Shown in pieces: positions 18,588 through 26,398 of a DNA stretch of 64,000 nucleotides (the stretch's first letter is position 1; the number at the start of each line of letters is the position of its first letter). The DNA is from Nocardiopsis alba DSM 43377 (GTDB taxonomy: Bacteria > Actinomycetota > Actinomycetes > Streptosporangiales > Streptosporangiaceae): assembly GCF_000341225.1 (NCBI RefSeq), contig NZ_ANAC01000010.1, forward strand, positions 496,001 through 560,000, read 5' to 3'. The notes under the pieces are model-generated. The model was not told the DNA's origin and did not search any database. It was given only the letters and a program-made list of their open reading frames with translations. The position numbers and the translations under genes were made by a program.

Positions 18588-19627
18588 CGGCTCGTCTCCT
18601 CTGTACTCGTCTCCCCCGGGGTCGACGCTCCCTCGATCCCGTCGCGACCGGAGCCGACGTGCACACAGGCGGCGCGCCGCTCCGAGTGCCCTACCGCGTC
18701 GGGTCGGACCGGCCACAGCGGGGGGTCGACGGTGGCGCACACGGTCTCGACCATGGCGCAGCGCGGCCGGAAGGCGCACCCCGAGGGCGGGTCGGCCGGA
18801 TCGGGCGGATCTCCGGGGAGCCCGCGCGGGGCCAGCCGCGAGGCGGGGTCGCCGATCTTGGGGAAGGCCGCGCTGAGCGCGCTCGCGTAGGGATGGGCGG
18901 GGTCGTGTACGACCTGGTGGGCGGGGCCCTCCTCCACGATCCGTCCGGCGTACATGACCGCGACCCTCTTGCAGGTGGCCGAGAGTACGGACAGGTCGTG
19001 GCTGATCATCAGCATGCCGATGCCGTTCTCCTCCACCAGGCGTTCCAGCAGGGCGAGGATCTGTGCCTGGATCATCACGTCCAGGGCGGTGGTGGCCTCG
19101 TCCGCGATGATCAGACGCGGTTCGCAGGCCAGGGCCATGGCGATCATCACGCGTTGGCGCTGACCGCCGGAGAGCCGGTGGGGGTGGTCCTGTGCGCGGG
19201 AGGCCGGCAGTCCCACCTGTTCGAGGAGTTCGGCCACGCGTTCCTCGACCCGCTTGGCGGGCACGGTCCCGTGGACGAGGAGGGGCTCGGCGATCTGATC
19301 GCCGATCCGTCTGACCGGGTTCAGGGAGTGCATGGCCCCTTGGAAGACCACGGAGGCGCCGACCCAGCGGACGGCGCGCAGACGCCCCCACTTCATGGTG
19401 AGGACGTCCTCGCCCTCCAGGAGGATCCGTCCGGTGACCCGGGTCCCGGCGGGGAGCAGCCGCAGCAGGGCCAGGGCCACGGTGGACTTGCCGCTGCCGG
19501 ACTCCCCGGCCACACCGAGGGTGTCGCCCGGTTCCAGGGACAGGTCGACGCCGCGGACGGCGGGGACGTCGCCGGCGCCGCTCGTATAGGTGACGTTCAG
19601 GTCTCGGACATCGAGGAGTCCGCTCAA
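18584..19627 (-). CDS. Oligopeptide/dipeptide ABC transporter ATP-binding subunit (OppD/DppD type)
   Basis: First ATPase of the importer; 347 aa. Walker [10 protein letters not shown] (residues 41-49), Q-loop [16 protein letters not shown], signature [15 protein letters not shown], Walker [17 protein letters not shown], and SHDLSVL with the switch His. The C-terminal oligo_HPY motif has cysteines in [11 protein letters not shown] and further on. The start is the TTG at 19627, 5 nt after AGGAGG and overlapping the permease stop as TTGA. The upstream frame continues open but is the permease gene read out of frame. Confidence 0.92.
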   Translation of the reverse strand: MSGLLDVRDLNVTYTSGAGDVPAVRGVDLSLEPGDTLGVAGESGSGKSTVALALLRLLPAGTRVTGRILLEGEDVLTMKWGRLRAVRWVGASVVFQGAMHSLNPVRRIGDQIAEPLLVHGTVPAKRVEERVAELLEQVGLPASRAQDHPHRLSGGQRQRVMIAMALACEPRLIIADEATTALDVMIQAQILALLERLVEENGIGMLMISHDLSVLSATCKRVAVMYAGRIVEEGPAHQVVHDPAHPYASALSAAFPKIGDPASRLAPRGLPGDPPDPADPPSGCAFRPRCAMVETVCATVDPPLWPVRPDAVGHSERRAACVHVGSGRDGIEGASTPGETSTEETSR

Positions 19628-20607
19628 CTCCGCCTCCTCAGTCGTGGGTTGATGACGGCCTCGACCGCGCGCCCGCACAGGGTGAAGGAGAGCGCGACCA
19701 CGGCGATGGCGAGGCCGGGCGGGACGATGTACCACCAGATGCCGGCGCTGATCGCGCCCGAGGTCCGGGCCGCCTGGAGGAGGGCGCCCCAGGAGATGGT
19801 GGTGGGGTCGCCCATGCCCAGGAACGCGAGGGTGGACTCGGCGATGATGGAGGTGGCCACCAACAGGGTGGTCTGGGCGAGGACGACGGGCATCACGTTG
19901 GGCAGGACGTGCCAGCCCATGACGTGGGCGTGGCCACCGCCGAGGGCGCGGGCCCTCTCCACGTAGGGGCGTGCCTCCACGGCCAGGGTCTGGGCCCGGA
20001 CCAGACGCGCGGTGGCCGGCCAGACCGTGAGGCCGATCGCGAGGATGATGGTGCCGGTGCCGCGCGGCAGGACGGCGGCCAGGGCCACCGCCAGCACCAG
20101 GGTCGGCAGGACCAGGAACCAGTCGGTGACGCGCATGATGATCGAGGCGACGACGCGCCCGCCGGTGCCTCCGGAGGAACCGAAGTGTCCGGCGGTGATC
20201 CCCGCCAGGGTGCCCAGGGACACCGAGACGAACGTGGCCAGCAGGCCGACGGTCAACGAGACCCGTGCTCCCCAGATGATGAGGTCCAGGACGGAACGAC
20301 CGAAGTTGTCGGTACCGAGCGGGTGGTCGCCGCCGGGGGGCTGGAAGGGATCGCCCGGGGCTCCGGTGACCGTCAGGTGGGTCTGGTCGATGAACAGGGG
20401 AGCGGTCAGCGCCAGGGCTCCGATGACGAGCAGCGAGACCAGACCGAACATCCCGGCCCGGTTGCGCGCGTACTCACGGGCGAAGCGGAGCAGGGCCTCT
20501 CGGCGTCGACGCCGGGCCAGGGACCGGGGCGACCGACCCGCGGTCGGTTCCGGTCCGGTGGGCGGTTCGGGGCGTGGTCCGGGGACGGATCCTGTGGGCG
20601 CGCTCAT
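19624..20607 (-). CDS. Peptide ABC transporter permease (OppC/DppC type)
   Basis: Inner-membrane permease, 327 aa. The proline/arginine-rich cytoplasmic N-terminus is followed by the OppC_N helix (MFGLVSLLVIGALALTAPLF), the DPP motif HPLGTDNFGRSVLDLIIWGA, and the binding-protein-dependent permease core with the EAA loop (YVERARALGGG). About six membrane helices in all. The ATG at 20607 overlaps the stop of the upstream permease (ATGA). Confidence 0.92.
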   Translation of the reverse strand: MSAPTGSVPGPRPEPPTGPEPTAGRSPRSLARRRRREALLRFAREYARNRAGMFGLVSLLVIGALALTAPLFIDQTHLTVTGAPGDPFQPPGGDHPLGTDNFGRSVLDLIIWGARVSLTVGLLATFVSVSLGTLAGITAGHFGSSGGTGGRVVASIIMRVTDWFLVLPTLVLAVALAAVLPRGTGTIILAIGLTVWPATARLVRAQTLAVEARPYVERARALGGGHAHVMGWHVLPNVMPVVLAQTTLLVATSIIAESTLAFLGMGDPTTISWGALLQAARTSGAISAGIWWYIVPPGLAIAVVALSFTLCGRAVEAVINPRLRRRS

Positions 20608-21674
20608 GGGCGCACCCGGGGGTCGAGCAGCGGGTACACCAGGTCGGCCAAGAGGTTCATGAGGATCACCGAGGCCGCGAAGACCACGAACAGGCCCTGG
20701 ACGAGGCCGATGTCGGGGACCTGTAGGCCGGAGTAGAAGAGCTGTCCGAGACCGGGCCAGGAGAAGACCGTCTCCACGAGGATGACCCCGGACACGACCT
20801 GTCCGAGGTTGAGGAAGATCAGGGTGACCGTCGGCAACAGGGCGTTGGGGACGGCGTGCCTGCGGCGGACCAGGGCGTCGCGCAGGCCTTTGGCCCGGGC
20901 GGTGGTCAGGTAGTCGGCCCCCTTCTCGTCCATCAGGGAGGAGCGCATGATCATCAGGTACTGGGCGTAGATGACGGCCACCATGGTGACGATCGGCAGC
21001 ACCATGTGCTGCGCGGTGCTCAGCGCCCTCTCCACCGGGCCGGTGAGGGTGGGGTCGACCATGCCGCCGGTCGGGAACAGGCCGGGCATGAACCCTCGTC
21101 CCGAGGCCAGCAGGACGATGAGCAGCAGGCCGAGCCAGAAGGTGGGCACCGACCAGAAGAACAGGGCGACGGCGGTGTTGATCCGGTCGCCTCGTCCCCC
21201 CGGTCGCCATCCGGCTCGGGTGCCCAGGAACAGGCCGAGGAGCGCGGCGATGATCGTGCCCGTGCCGGCGAGCAGCAGGGTCGGTCCCAGACGCTCCAGG
21301 ATGAGGTCGGCGACCGGTTCGCGGTACTGGAACGAGACGCCCAGGTCGAAGTGGAGCAGACCCTTGGCGTAGTCGAGGAACTGGAGCCACAGGGGTTGGT
21401 CGAGGCCGAACTGGCGGCGCAGCTCCTCGCGCTGTTCCGCGGTGACCTCGCGTCCTTCGGTCATGGCGCGGACGGGGTCGCCGGGCAGGATCCTGAAGAG
21501 GAAGAACCCGGCGACGATCACCGCGAACAGGGACACGATGGCGGTCAGGAGCCGGCCGAGCACGTAGACGGCCACGCTCGCGGCCCGTCCCGGTCCTCGG
21601 GGCCCCGCCGGGGCGGGGGCGTCGTCCGCCCCCGCCCCGGTCGGTCCGTCCGCCGCTGTGGGCGTGGTCGTCAC
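20604..21674 (-). CDS. Peptide ABC transporter permease (OppB/DppB type)
   Basis: Partner permease, 356 aa. An alanine/proline-rich cytoplasmic N-terminus of about 30 residues precedes the first helix (VLGRLLTAIVSLFAVIVAGF), with the family motif FFLFRILPGDPVRAM right after. The LDQPLWLQFLDYAKGLLHFD and DLGVSF segments and the EAA loop (DYLTTARAKGL) are typical. The GTG at 21674 follows GGAGG at 7 nt and overlaps the binding-protein stop as GTGA. Confidence 0.93.
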   Translation of the reverse strand: MTTTPTAADGPTGAGADDAPAPAGPRGPGRAASVAVYVLGRLLTAIVSLFAVIVAGFFLFRILPGDPVRAMTEGREVTAEQREELRRQFGLDQPLWLQFLDYAKGLLHFDLGVSFQYREPVADLILERLGPTLLLAGTGTIIAALLGLFLGTRAGWRPGGRGDRINTAVALFFWSVPTFWLGLLLIVLLASGRGFMPGLFPTGGMVDPTLTGPVERALSTAQHMVLPIVTMVAVIYAQYLMIMRSSLMDEKGADYLTTARAKGLRDALVRRRHAVPNALLPTVTLIFLNLGQVVSGVILVETVFSWPGLGQLFYSGLQVPDIGLVQGLFVVFAASVILMNLLADLVYPLLDPRVRP

Positions 21675-23506
21675 TCGCGGTCCTCCATGGTGGAGCGTCG
21701 GCGGAAGAAGAGGAAGGCCCCGGCGACCACCAGGACGAGGGCTCCGACCCCGATGCCGATGACCGCCCCGGTGGACGGCCCCCCGGTCGGGGAGCCGGAG
21801 GTCTCGGCGGGCTGCGCCGACCACCAGGCCCAGTAGCCGTCCTGGCCCCAGATGTTGCCGCCCTCGGCCGGTTCGAGCTGGAGATCCTCGATCTGGTCGG
21901 TCCGGTAGGCCTCCAGGATGTTCGGGTAGGTCAGGACGTTGACCACGGCCTCCCGGTAGAGGACCTCCTGGAGCCGGTGGATCAGTTCGGCCCGCTTCTC
22001 GGGGTCGTACTCGGCCAGCTGCGCCTCGTAGAGCTCGTCGTACTCCTCGTCGCAGAAGTAGGCGTCGCCCTGCATGGTGCCGGGTTCGGTGGGCAGCGCT
22101 CCGCACGTGTGGATGCTGAGCACGTAGTCGGGGTCGGGGTTGACCGTCCACCCGGTGAAGATGAGGTCGTACTCGGCGTCGTAGAGGGCGTCGCTGAGGA
22201 TGCCCGGGTCGACGGTCCTGTTGTCGATCTCGATGCCGACGTCGGCGAGCCGTTCGGCGATGACCAGCCCGGCCTGGACGTTGTCCGGGCGGTCGGAGTG
22301 GACGAACATGCGCAGCTCGAGACGGTCGCCGTCGGGCGAGACGCGTACGCCGTCGTCGCCCCGTTCGTAGCCCGCCTCGTCGAGCATCTCGTTGGCGGCG
22401 TCGGGGTCGAAGTCGAGGATCGCCTCCTCTCCTTCGGGGGACCAGTGGAAGTCGGAGTAGCGCGGCGGAATGTAGCCGCCGGCCGCGACGGCCTGGCCGT
22501 TGGAGCCCTGGCGGACGATCTCCTCGTTGTCGATGGCCTTGACGATGGCCTGGCGCAGGGTCAGGTCCTCGAGCGCGGGATGTCCGTCGCCGAACTCCTC
22601 GCCGTCCTGGGTGACGGCCCCGGGGTTGATGGTGAAGGCCTGGAAGCGCTTGCCGTCGGCGATGTTGACGGCGATGTCCTCGACCGATTCCAGGGAGGTG
22701 ATCTGGGCGTCGGTGAGCTCGTAGACGAAGGAGACCTCGCCGCTTCGGAGCGCCTCCACGGCGGCGTCCTTCTCCGAGTAGTAGCGGAAGTACAGCTCGT
22801 CGAAGCCCGGGGCGCCGCGCCAGTGGTCGGGGTTGGCCCGCAGCATGATGTGCTCGCCCCGCGAGTGCTCGGTGAGGACGAAGGGGCCGCTGCCGACCGT
22901 GGGCAGGTCGTCGCCGGTGTACTCGGAGAAGGCGTCGCCCTCCTCCTCCAGGATCGGTTCCCAGACGTGGCGGGGGACGATCGGCACGTTGAGCGCGGTC
23001 ATCGTGGCCTGGGGCTCGTCCAGTTCGATGACGACCGTGCGGTCGTCCTCGGCGGTGACCTTCTCGAACCCGGAGACGTAGTTGCCGGAGGCGATGGCGG
23101 CGGCGTCGTTCTCCATGATGGTGGTGAACGTCCACGCCACGTCGTCGGCGGTGAGCTGCTCGCCGTCGCTGAAGTAGACGTCGTCCCGAAGGTCGAAGGT
23201 CCAGGTCAGGCCGTCTTCGGAGGTCTCCCAGCCCTCGGCGAGGGAGGGCGCGGGCCCGTTGGTCTCCGGGTCGATGGTGACGAGCCGGTCGTAGACGTGC
23301 CGGAGGATGTTGGTGGTGACCGCCAACTGCGCGGTGAAGGGGTTGAACGAGTCGACCTGTTGCGCGATGGCGACGGTGAGCCTGCTGCCATCGCCCTCCT
23401 GGGCCGCGGCGGGGACCGCGGACAGTCCGCCGATGAGAACCAGCGCGGCGGTGGAGGCCGCCGTCCGTCGGAGAAGGGTGCCGGTGGGAGGATCATGATG
23501 GTTCAT
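21671..23506 (-). CDS. Peptide ABC transporter substrate-binding protein with C-terminal membrane anchor
   Basis: Family 5 extracytoplasmic solute-binding protein, 611 aa, that should deliver peptides to the adjacent permeases. Residues 1-36 are a signal peptide (ALVLIGGLSAVPAAA) with a likely cleavage after AAA and no lipobox cysteine. The mature part shows SBP_bac_5 features (DSFNPFTAQ, SLAEGWETSEDGLTWTFDLR, LRQAIVKAIDNEEIV). Instead of an N-terminal lipid anchor it has a C-terminal helix near residues 575-600 (IGIGVGALVLVVAGAFLFF) followed by RRRSTMEDRE, giving an outward-facing, tail-anchored receptor. First gene of the operon; AGGGG lies 5 nt before the ATG. Confidence 0.92.
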   Translation of the reverse strand: MNHHDPPTGTLLRRTAASTAALVLIGGLSAVPAAAQEGDGSRLTVAIAQQVDSFNPFTAQLAVTTNILRHVYDRLVTIDPETNGPAPSLAEGWETSEDGLTWTFDLRDDVYFSDGEQLTADDVAWTFTTIMENDAAAIASGNYVSGFEKVTAEDDRTVVIELDEPQATMTALNVPIVPRHVWEPILEEEGDAFSEYTGDDLPTVGSGPFVLTEHSRGEHIMLRANPDHWRGAPGFDELYFRYYSEKDAAVEALRSGEVSFVYELTDAQITSLESVEDIAVNIADGKRFQAFTINPGAVTQDGEEFGDGHPALEDLTLRQAIVKAIDNEEIVRQGSNGQAVAAGGYIPPRYSDFHWSPEGEEAILDFDPDAANEMLDEAGYERGDDGVRVSPDGDRLELRMFVHSDRPDNVQAGLVIAERLADVGIEIDNRTVDPGILSDALYDAEYDLIFTGWTVNPDPDYVLSIHTCGALPTEPGTMQGDAYFCDEEYDELYEAQLAEYDPEKRAELIHRLQEVLYREAVVNVLTYPNILEAYRTDQIEDLQLEPAEGGNIWGQDGYWAWWSAQPAETSGSPTGGPSTGAVIGIGVGALVLVVAGAFLFFRRRSTMEDRE

Positions 23507-23533
23507 AACGGCCCCTGTCAGGATTCGTGGGGT

Positions 23534-23548
23534 GGTGGCCTGGCCACC
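23534..23548 (-). promoter_or_regulatory. Inverted repeat in leader of peptide-importer operon
   Basis: ggtggcc-t-ggccacc, a perfect 7-bp inverted repeat with a 1-nt spacer, 28-42 nt upstream of the binding-protein start. Could be an operator. Too tight a loop for an RNA hairpin without opening inner pairs. Confidence 0.35.
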
Positions 23549-23556
23549 TGGGGGTT

Positions 23557-23593
23557 GTTGGTTGTTTACCAACTGGGTGTGATGAGCGTCAAT
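23557..23593. promoter_or_regulatory. Second inverted repeat plus imperfect CRP-type site upstream of peptide importer
   Basis: gttggt-tgttt-accaac (23557-23573) is a 6-bp inverted repeat. Just beyond it TGTGA-tgagcg-TCAAT (23578-23593) matches the CRP consensus in the first half and three of five bases in the second. The sites are about 50-87 nt upstream of the operon start. Regulatory function is inferred from position only. Confidence 0.3.
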
Positions 23594-23742
23594 GATCTTC
23601 GAGGTGAGGCGTGATATCGCAACACATTCGACTCCGGACCTGGTAATACGGTCGTTTTGTGGTGGTTGAGTGTCGAATGTTCATCTGACCGAAACCGCCC
23701 TCCGGTTCGCGGTGATCGACCGACTCCGCTACGGTTCCCGCC

Positions 23743-24456
23743 ATGATGGGGCACTCTCACGCACTCAGCGGCGTGGTCGGTTGGATGGCGGTCGTACCGT
23801 TCGTCCAAGGCAGCGAATTCCTCGGGCTCAGCTTCGAACTCGGGCCCGGCGAGATCGTCGCCGGCTCATTGGTGTGCGCGGGTGCCGCCCTCCTCCCCGA
23901 TCTGGACCACAAGAGCGCGACGGTCACCAAGACCTACGGAAAGGTCACCGAGACCCTCGGTGGCATTCTGAACTGGGCCTTCGGCGGGCACCGCATGGGA
24001 ACGCACTCGTTCTTCTTCGCCGCTCTCATGGGGACCATCGTGACGCTCCTGGCCCTGTGGTCGGAGCTCGCCGTGCAGATCTTCGTCTTCCTGCTCATCG
24101 GCATCGCCCTCCAAGGGCTGGGTTTCGGCCTGGACAAGAACCGGGCCGCCTCGGGGGTCATCAACGCCCTGGGCACGGCGGCGATCACGCTCGGGCTCTA
24201 CGCCGCCGGCCTGAACTACACCTGGTTGGGCGTGGCCGTCGCCTTCGGCGTGATCCTGCACTTCTTCGGCGACATGATCACCAAGATGGGCGTGCCGATC
24301 TTCTGGCCCTTCTGGAAGAAGCGCATCGGCCAGAACCAGGGCTTCGTCACCAACGGCCCCGTGGAGCAGAAGGTGGTCACCCCCCTGCTCACCGTCGGCG
24401 TCATCGTGGGCTCGATCTACCTCTTCGACTGGCCCACCCTGCTCCCCGACCACTGA
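23743..24456 (+). CDS. YdjM-family (DUF457-like) membrane-bound metal-dependent hydrolase homologue
   Basis: A 237-aa membrane protein. Conserved polar motifs of the family sit between hydrophobic segments: GHSHALSG at the N-terminus, ALLPDLDHKSATV, FGGHRMGTHSFFFA and HFFGDMITKMGVPIFWP. The spaced His/Asp residues suggest a metal site in the membrane. The family is described as putative membrane-bound hydrolases, in E. coli under LexA control, with no proven reaction. A second ATG follows the first at 23746. It is divergent from the peptide importer with about 235 bp between; no SOS box is evident to me there. Confidence 0.82.
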   Translation: MMGHSHALSGVVGWMAVVPFVQGSEFLGLSFELGPGEIVAGSLVCAGAALLPDLDHKSATVTKTYGKVTETLGGILNWAFGGHRMGTHSFFFAALMGTIVTLLALWSELAVQIFVFLLIGIALQGLGFGLDKNRAASGVINALGTAAITLGLYAAGLNYTWLGVAVAFGVILHFFGDMITKMGVPIFWPFWKKRIGQNQGFVTNGPVEQKVVTPLLTVGVIVGSIYLFDWPTLLPDH

Positions 24457-24523
24457 CCCGGCGCCGGGCCGAGCCCTCAGGGGTTCCGTCCTCCGACGGG
24501 GAACGGATCCTAGGCTGTCGCCT

Positions 24524-25183
24524 GTGACTCGAACCTCGGAAGCCCTCACGCCGGAACTGCACGCCTACATCGTCGCCCACACCGAGCCGGTGGACCCCGT
24601 CCTGGCCGACCTGGCCGAGGAGACCGCCCGTCTCTTCCCGGATCGGAAGGGGATGCAGATCGGCCCCGAACAAGGGGTCTTCAGCACTCTGCTCACCCGG
24701 ATCTCCGGAGCCCGGAACGCGGTGGAGATCGGGACCTTCACCGGATACTCGTCCATCTGCTTCGCCCGGGGGCTCCCCGAGGACGGCACACTCCTGACCC
24801 TGGACGTCAGCGAGGAGTGGACCTCGGTGGCCCGCCGCTACTGGGAGCGCGCCGGGGTCGACGGGAAGATCGAACTGCGGCTCGGTCCGGCCCTGGACTC
24901 GCTCCGCGCTCTGCCCGACGACACCCGCTTCGACCTGGCCTTCGTGGACGCGGACAAGACCGGGTACGTGGACTACTGGGAGGAACTGGTACCCCGGATC
25001 CGTCCGGGCGGCCTGATCCTGGCCGACAACACCCTCTCCCACGGGCGTGTGGTCGACCCCGAGGAGACCTCCCCCGCCGTCCAGGGCATCCGCGACTTCA
25101 ACGAACGGCTCGTCTCCGACGACCGGGTCGAACAGGTCCTGCTCCCGATCGGCGACGGACTGACCCTGGCCCGTAAACGCTGA
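24524..25183 (+). CDS. SAM-dependent O-methyltransferase (class I, CCoAOMT-like)
   Basis: A 219-aa Methyltransf_3 family enzyme that should methylate a catechol-type hydroxyl using a divalent cation. SAM motif AVEIGTFTGYSSICFARGLP, acidic loop LLTLDVSEEW, the metal/catalytic segment FDLAFVDADKTGYVDYWEEL, and GGLILADNTLSHGRVVDP with the metal-binding DN pair. The length is normal. GTG start at 24524. Close homologues are widespread in actinobacteria as generic O-methyltransferases; the substrate is unknown. Confidence 0.9.
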   Translation: MTRTSEALTPELHAYIVAHTEPVDPVLADLAEETARLFPDRKGMQIGPEQGVFSTLLTRISGARNAVEIGTFTGYSSICFARGLPEDGTLLTLDVSEEWTSVARRYWERAGVDGKIELRLGPALDSLRALPDDTRFDLAFVDADKTGYVDYWEELVPRIRPGGLILADNTLSHGRVVDPEETSPAVQGIRDFNERLVSDDRVEQVLLPIGDGLTLARKR

Positions 25184-25235
25184 CCCCCGTCGTCCACAGG
25201 TAGGCCGGTTCTCCCGGCGGGGACGGCCCCGACTC

Positions 25236-25253
25236 CGATAATGTCCGGTTCCA
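25236..25253 (+). promoter_or_regulatory. Candidate leaderless promoter of sbcD
   Basis: GATAAT at 25236-25241 is a good -10 hexamer whose expected start of transcription falls within a few nt of the ATG at 25253. No ribosome-binding site precedes either ATG (25241, 25253), which fits a leaderless mRNA. No convincing -35 is visible. Confidence 0.35.
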
Positions 25254-26398
25254 TGCGCCTGCTGCACTCATCGGACTGGCATCTGGGTCGTTCCTTCCAC
25301 CGGGAGAACCTCATCGACGCCCAGGCCGCCTTCCTGGACCACCTCGTCGACACCATCCACGAAGAGCGCGTCGACGTGGTGGTGGTCTCCGGAGACCTCT
25401 ACGACCGGGCCCTGCCACCGGTGGACGCCGTGCGCCTGTTCGACCGTGCCCTGGGCAGGATCCGCGACACCGGGGCCCGGGCGGTGCTGATCAGCGGCAA
25501 CCACGACTCCATGACGCGCATGGCCTTCGCCACGGACCTGATCGACTCCTCCGGCGTCCACCTGCGCAGCTCCCTGGACGGGGTCGGGACCCCCGTCCTC
25601 ATCGAGGACGAGCACGGCCCGGTCGCCTTCTACGGCATCCCCTACCTGGAACCGGAGATCGCCCGTCACCACTGGAACCTGACCGAGCGCGGCCATCCGG
25701 CCGCCATCGGCCACGCCATGGATCTGATCCGGGCCGACCTCGCCGAACGCCCGGGCGTCCGTTCCGTGGTGCTCTCGCACGCCTTCGTCACCGGCGGAGA
25801 GGGCTCCGACAGCGAACGCGACATCTCCGTCGGCGGTGCCTCGCACGTTCCGGCCTCGATCTACGACGGTGTGGACTACGTGGCCCTGGGCCACCTGCAC
25901 GGACGTCAGACCATCACCCCCACGGTCCGGTACCCGGGCAGCCCGCTGGCCTACTCCTTCTCCGAGGAGCACCACCGCAAGGGCTGCTGGCTGGTGGACC
26001 TGGACGCCGACGGCTTCGCGGGGGCCGGGTTCGTCGACGCGCCCGTGCCGCGACCCCTCGCCCGGATCCGCGGCCGTATCGAGGACCTGCTCTCCGGCGA
26101 GGAGTGGGAGCGTTACGTCGACCACTGGCTCCAGATCACCCTCACCGACCACCGTCGCCCCGCCCGCCCCATGGAACGGCTGCGCGAACGCTTCCCGTAC
26201 GCCCTGCTGTTGGAGTTCGCCCCCGAGGGCGGACCCACCGAGTACCGTCCCGTCACCGCGGCCGTCGCCGAACGCCCCGAACGCGACGTGGTCGCCGACT
26301 TCGTCGAATGGGCCCGCGGCGCCCCGCCGACCCCCGAGGAGCGCGCGCTCGTCGACCGGGCCGTCGAGGAGGTCCGTCTCCAGGAAGGCACCCGCTGA
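25253..26398 (+). CDS. sbcD: Exonuclease subunit SbcD
   Basis: Mre11-type Mn-dependent nuclease subunit that with SbcC opens hairpins and processes blocked DNA ends; 381 aa. The phosphoesterase motifs run in order: LLHSSDWHLGRSF (I), VVVVSGDLYDRALPP (II), LISGNHDSMTRM (III), VLSHAFVTG (IV) and VALGHLHGRQT (V). I chose the ATG at 25253, which gives the family start MRLLHSSDWHLG, over the one four codons upstream. The stop overlaps the sbcC start by one base (TGATG). Confidence 0.95.
   Translation: MRLLHSSDWHLGRSFHRENLIDAQAAFLDHLVDTIHEERVDVVVVSGDLYDRALPPVDAVRLFDRALGRIRDTGARAVLISGNHDSMTRMAFATDLIDSSGVHLRSSLDGVGTPVLIEDEHGPVAFYGIPYLEPEIARHHWNLTERGHPAAIGHAMDLIRADLAERPGVRSVVLSHAFVTGGEGSDSERDISVGGASHVPASIYDGVDYVALGHLHGRQTITPTVRYPGSPLAYSFSEEHHRKGCWLVDLDADGFAGAGFVDAPVPRPLARIRGRIEDLLSGEEWERYVDHWLQITLTDHRRPARPMERLRERFPYALLLEFAPEGGPTEYRPVTAAVAERPERDVVADFVEWARGAPPTPEERALVDRAVEEVRLQEGTR

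Noticed and set aside
17499..19391. Fusion of the two ABC ATPases in one long frame
   Set aside because: The upstream part is the DppD gene read in the wrong frame. A TTG start with its own ribosome-binding site begins the real protein.
20604..23135. 843-codon frame joining permease and binding protein
   Set aside because: Only the last 356 codons look like a protein. The rest is an out-of-frame reading of the binding-protein gene.
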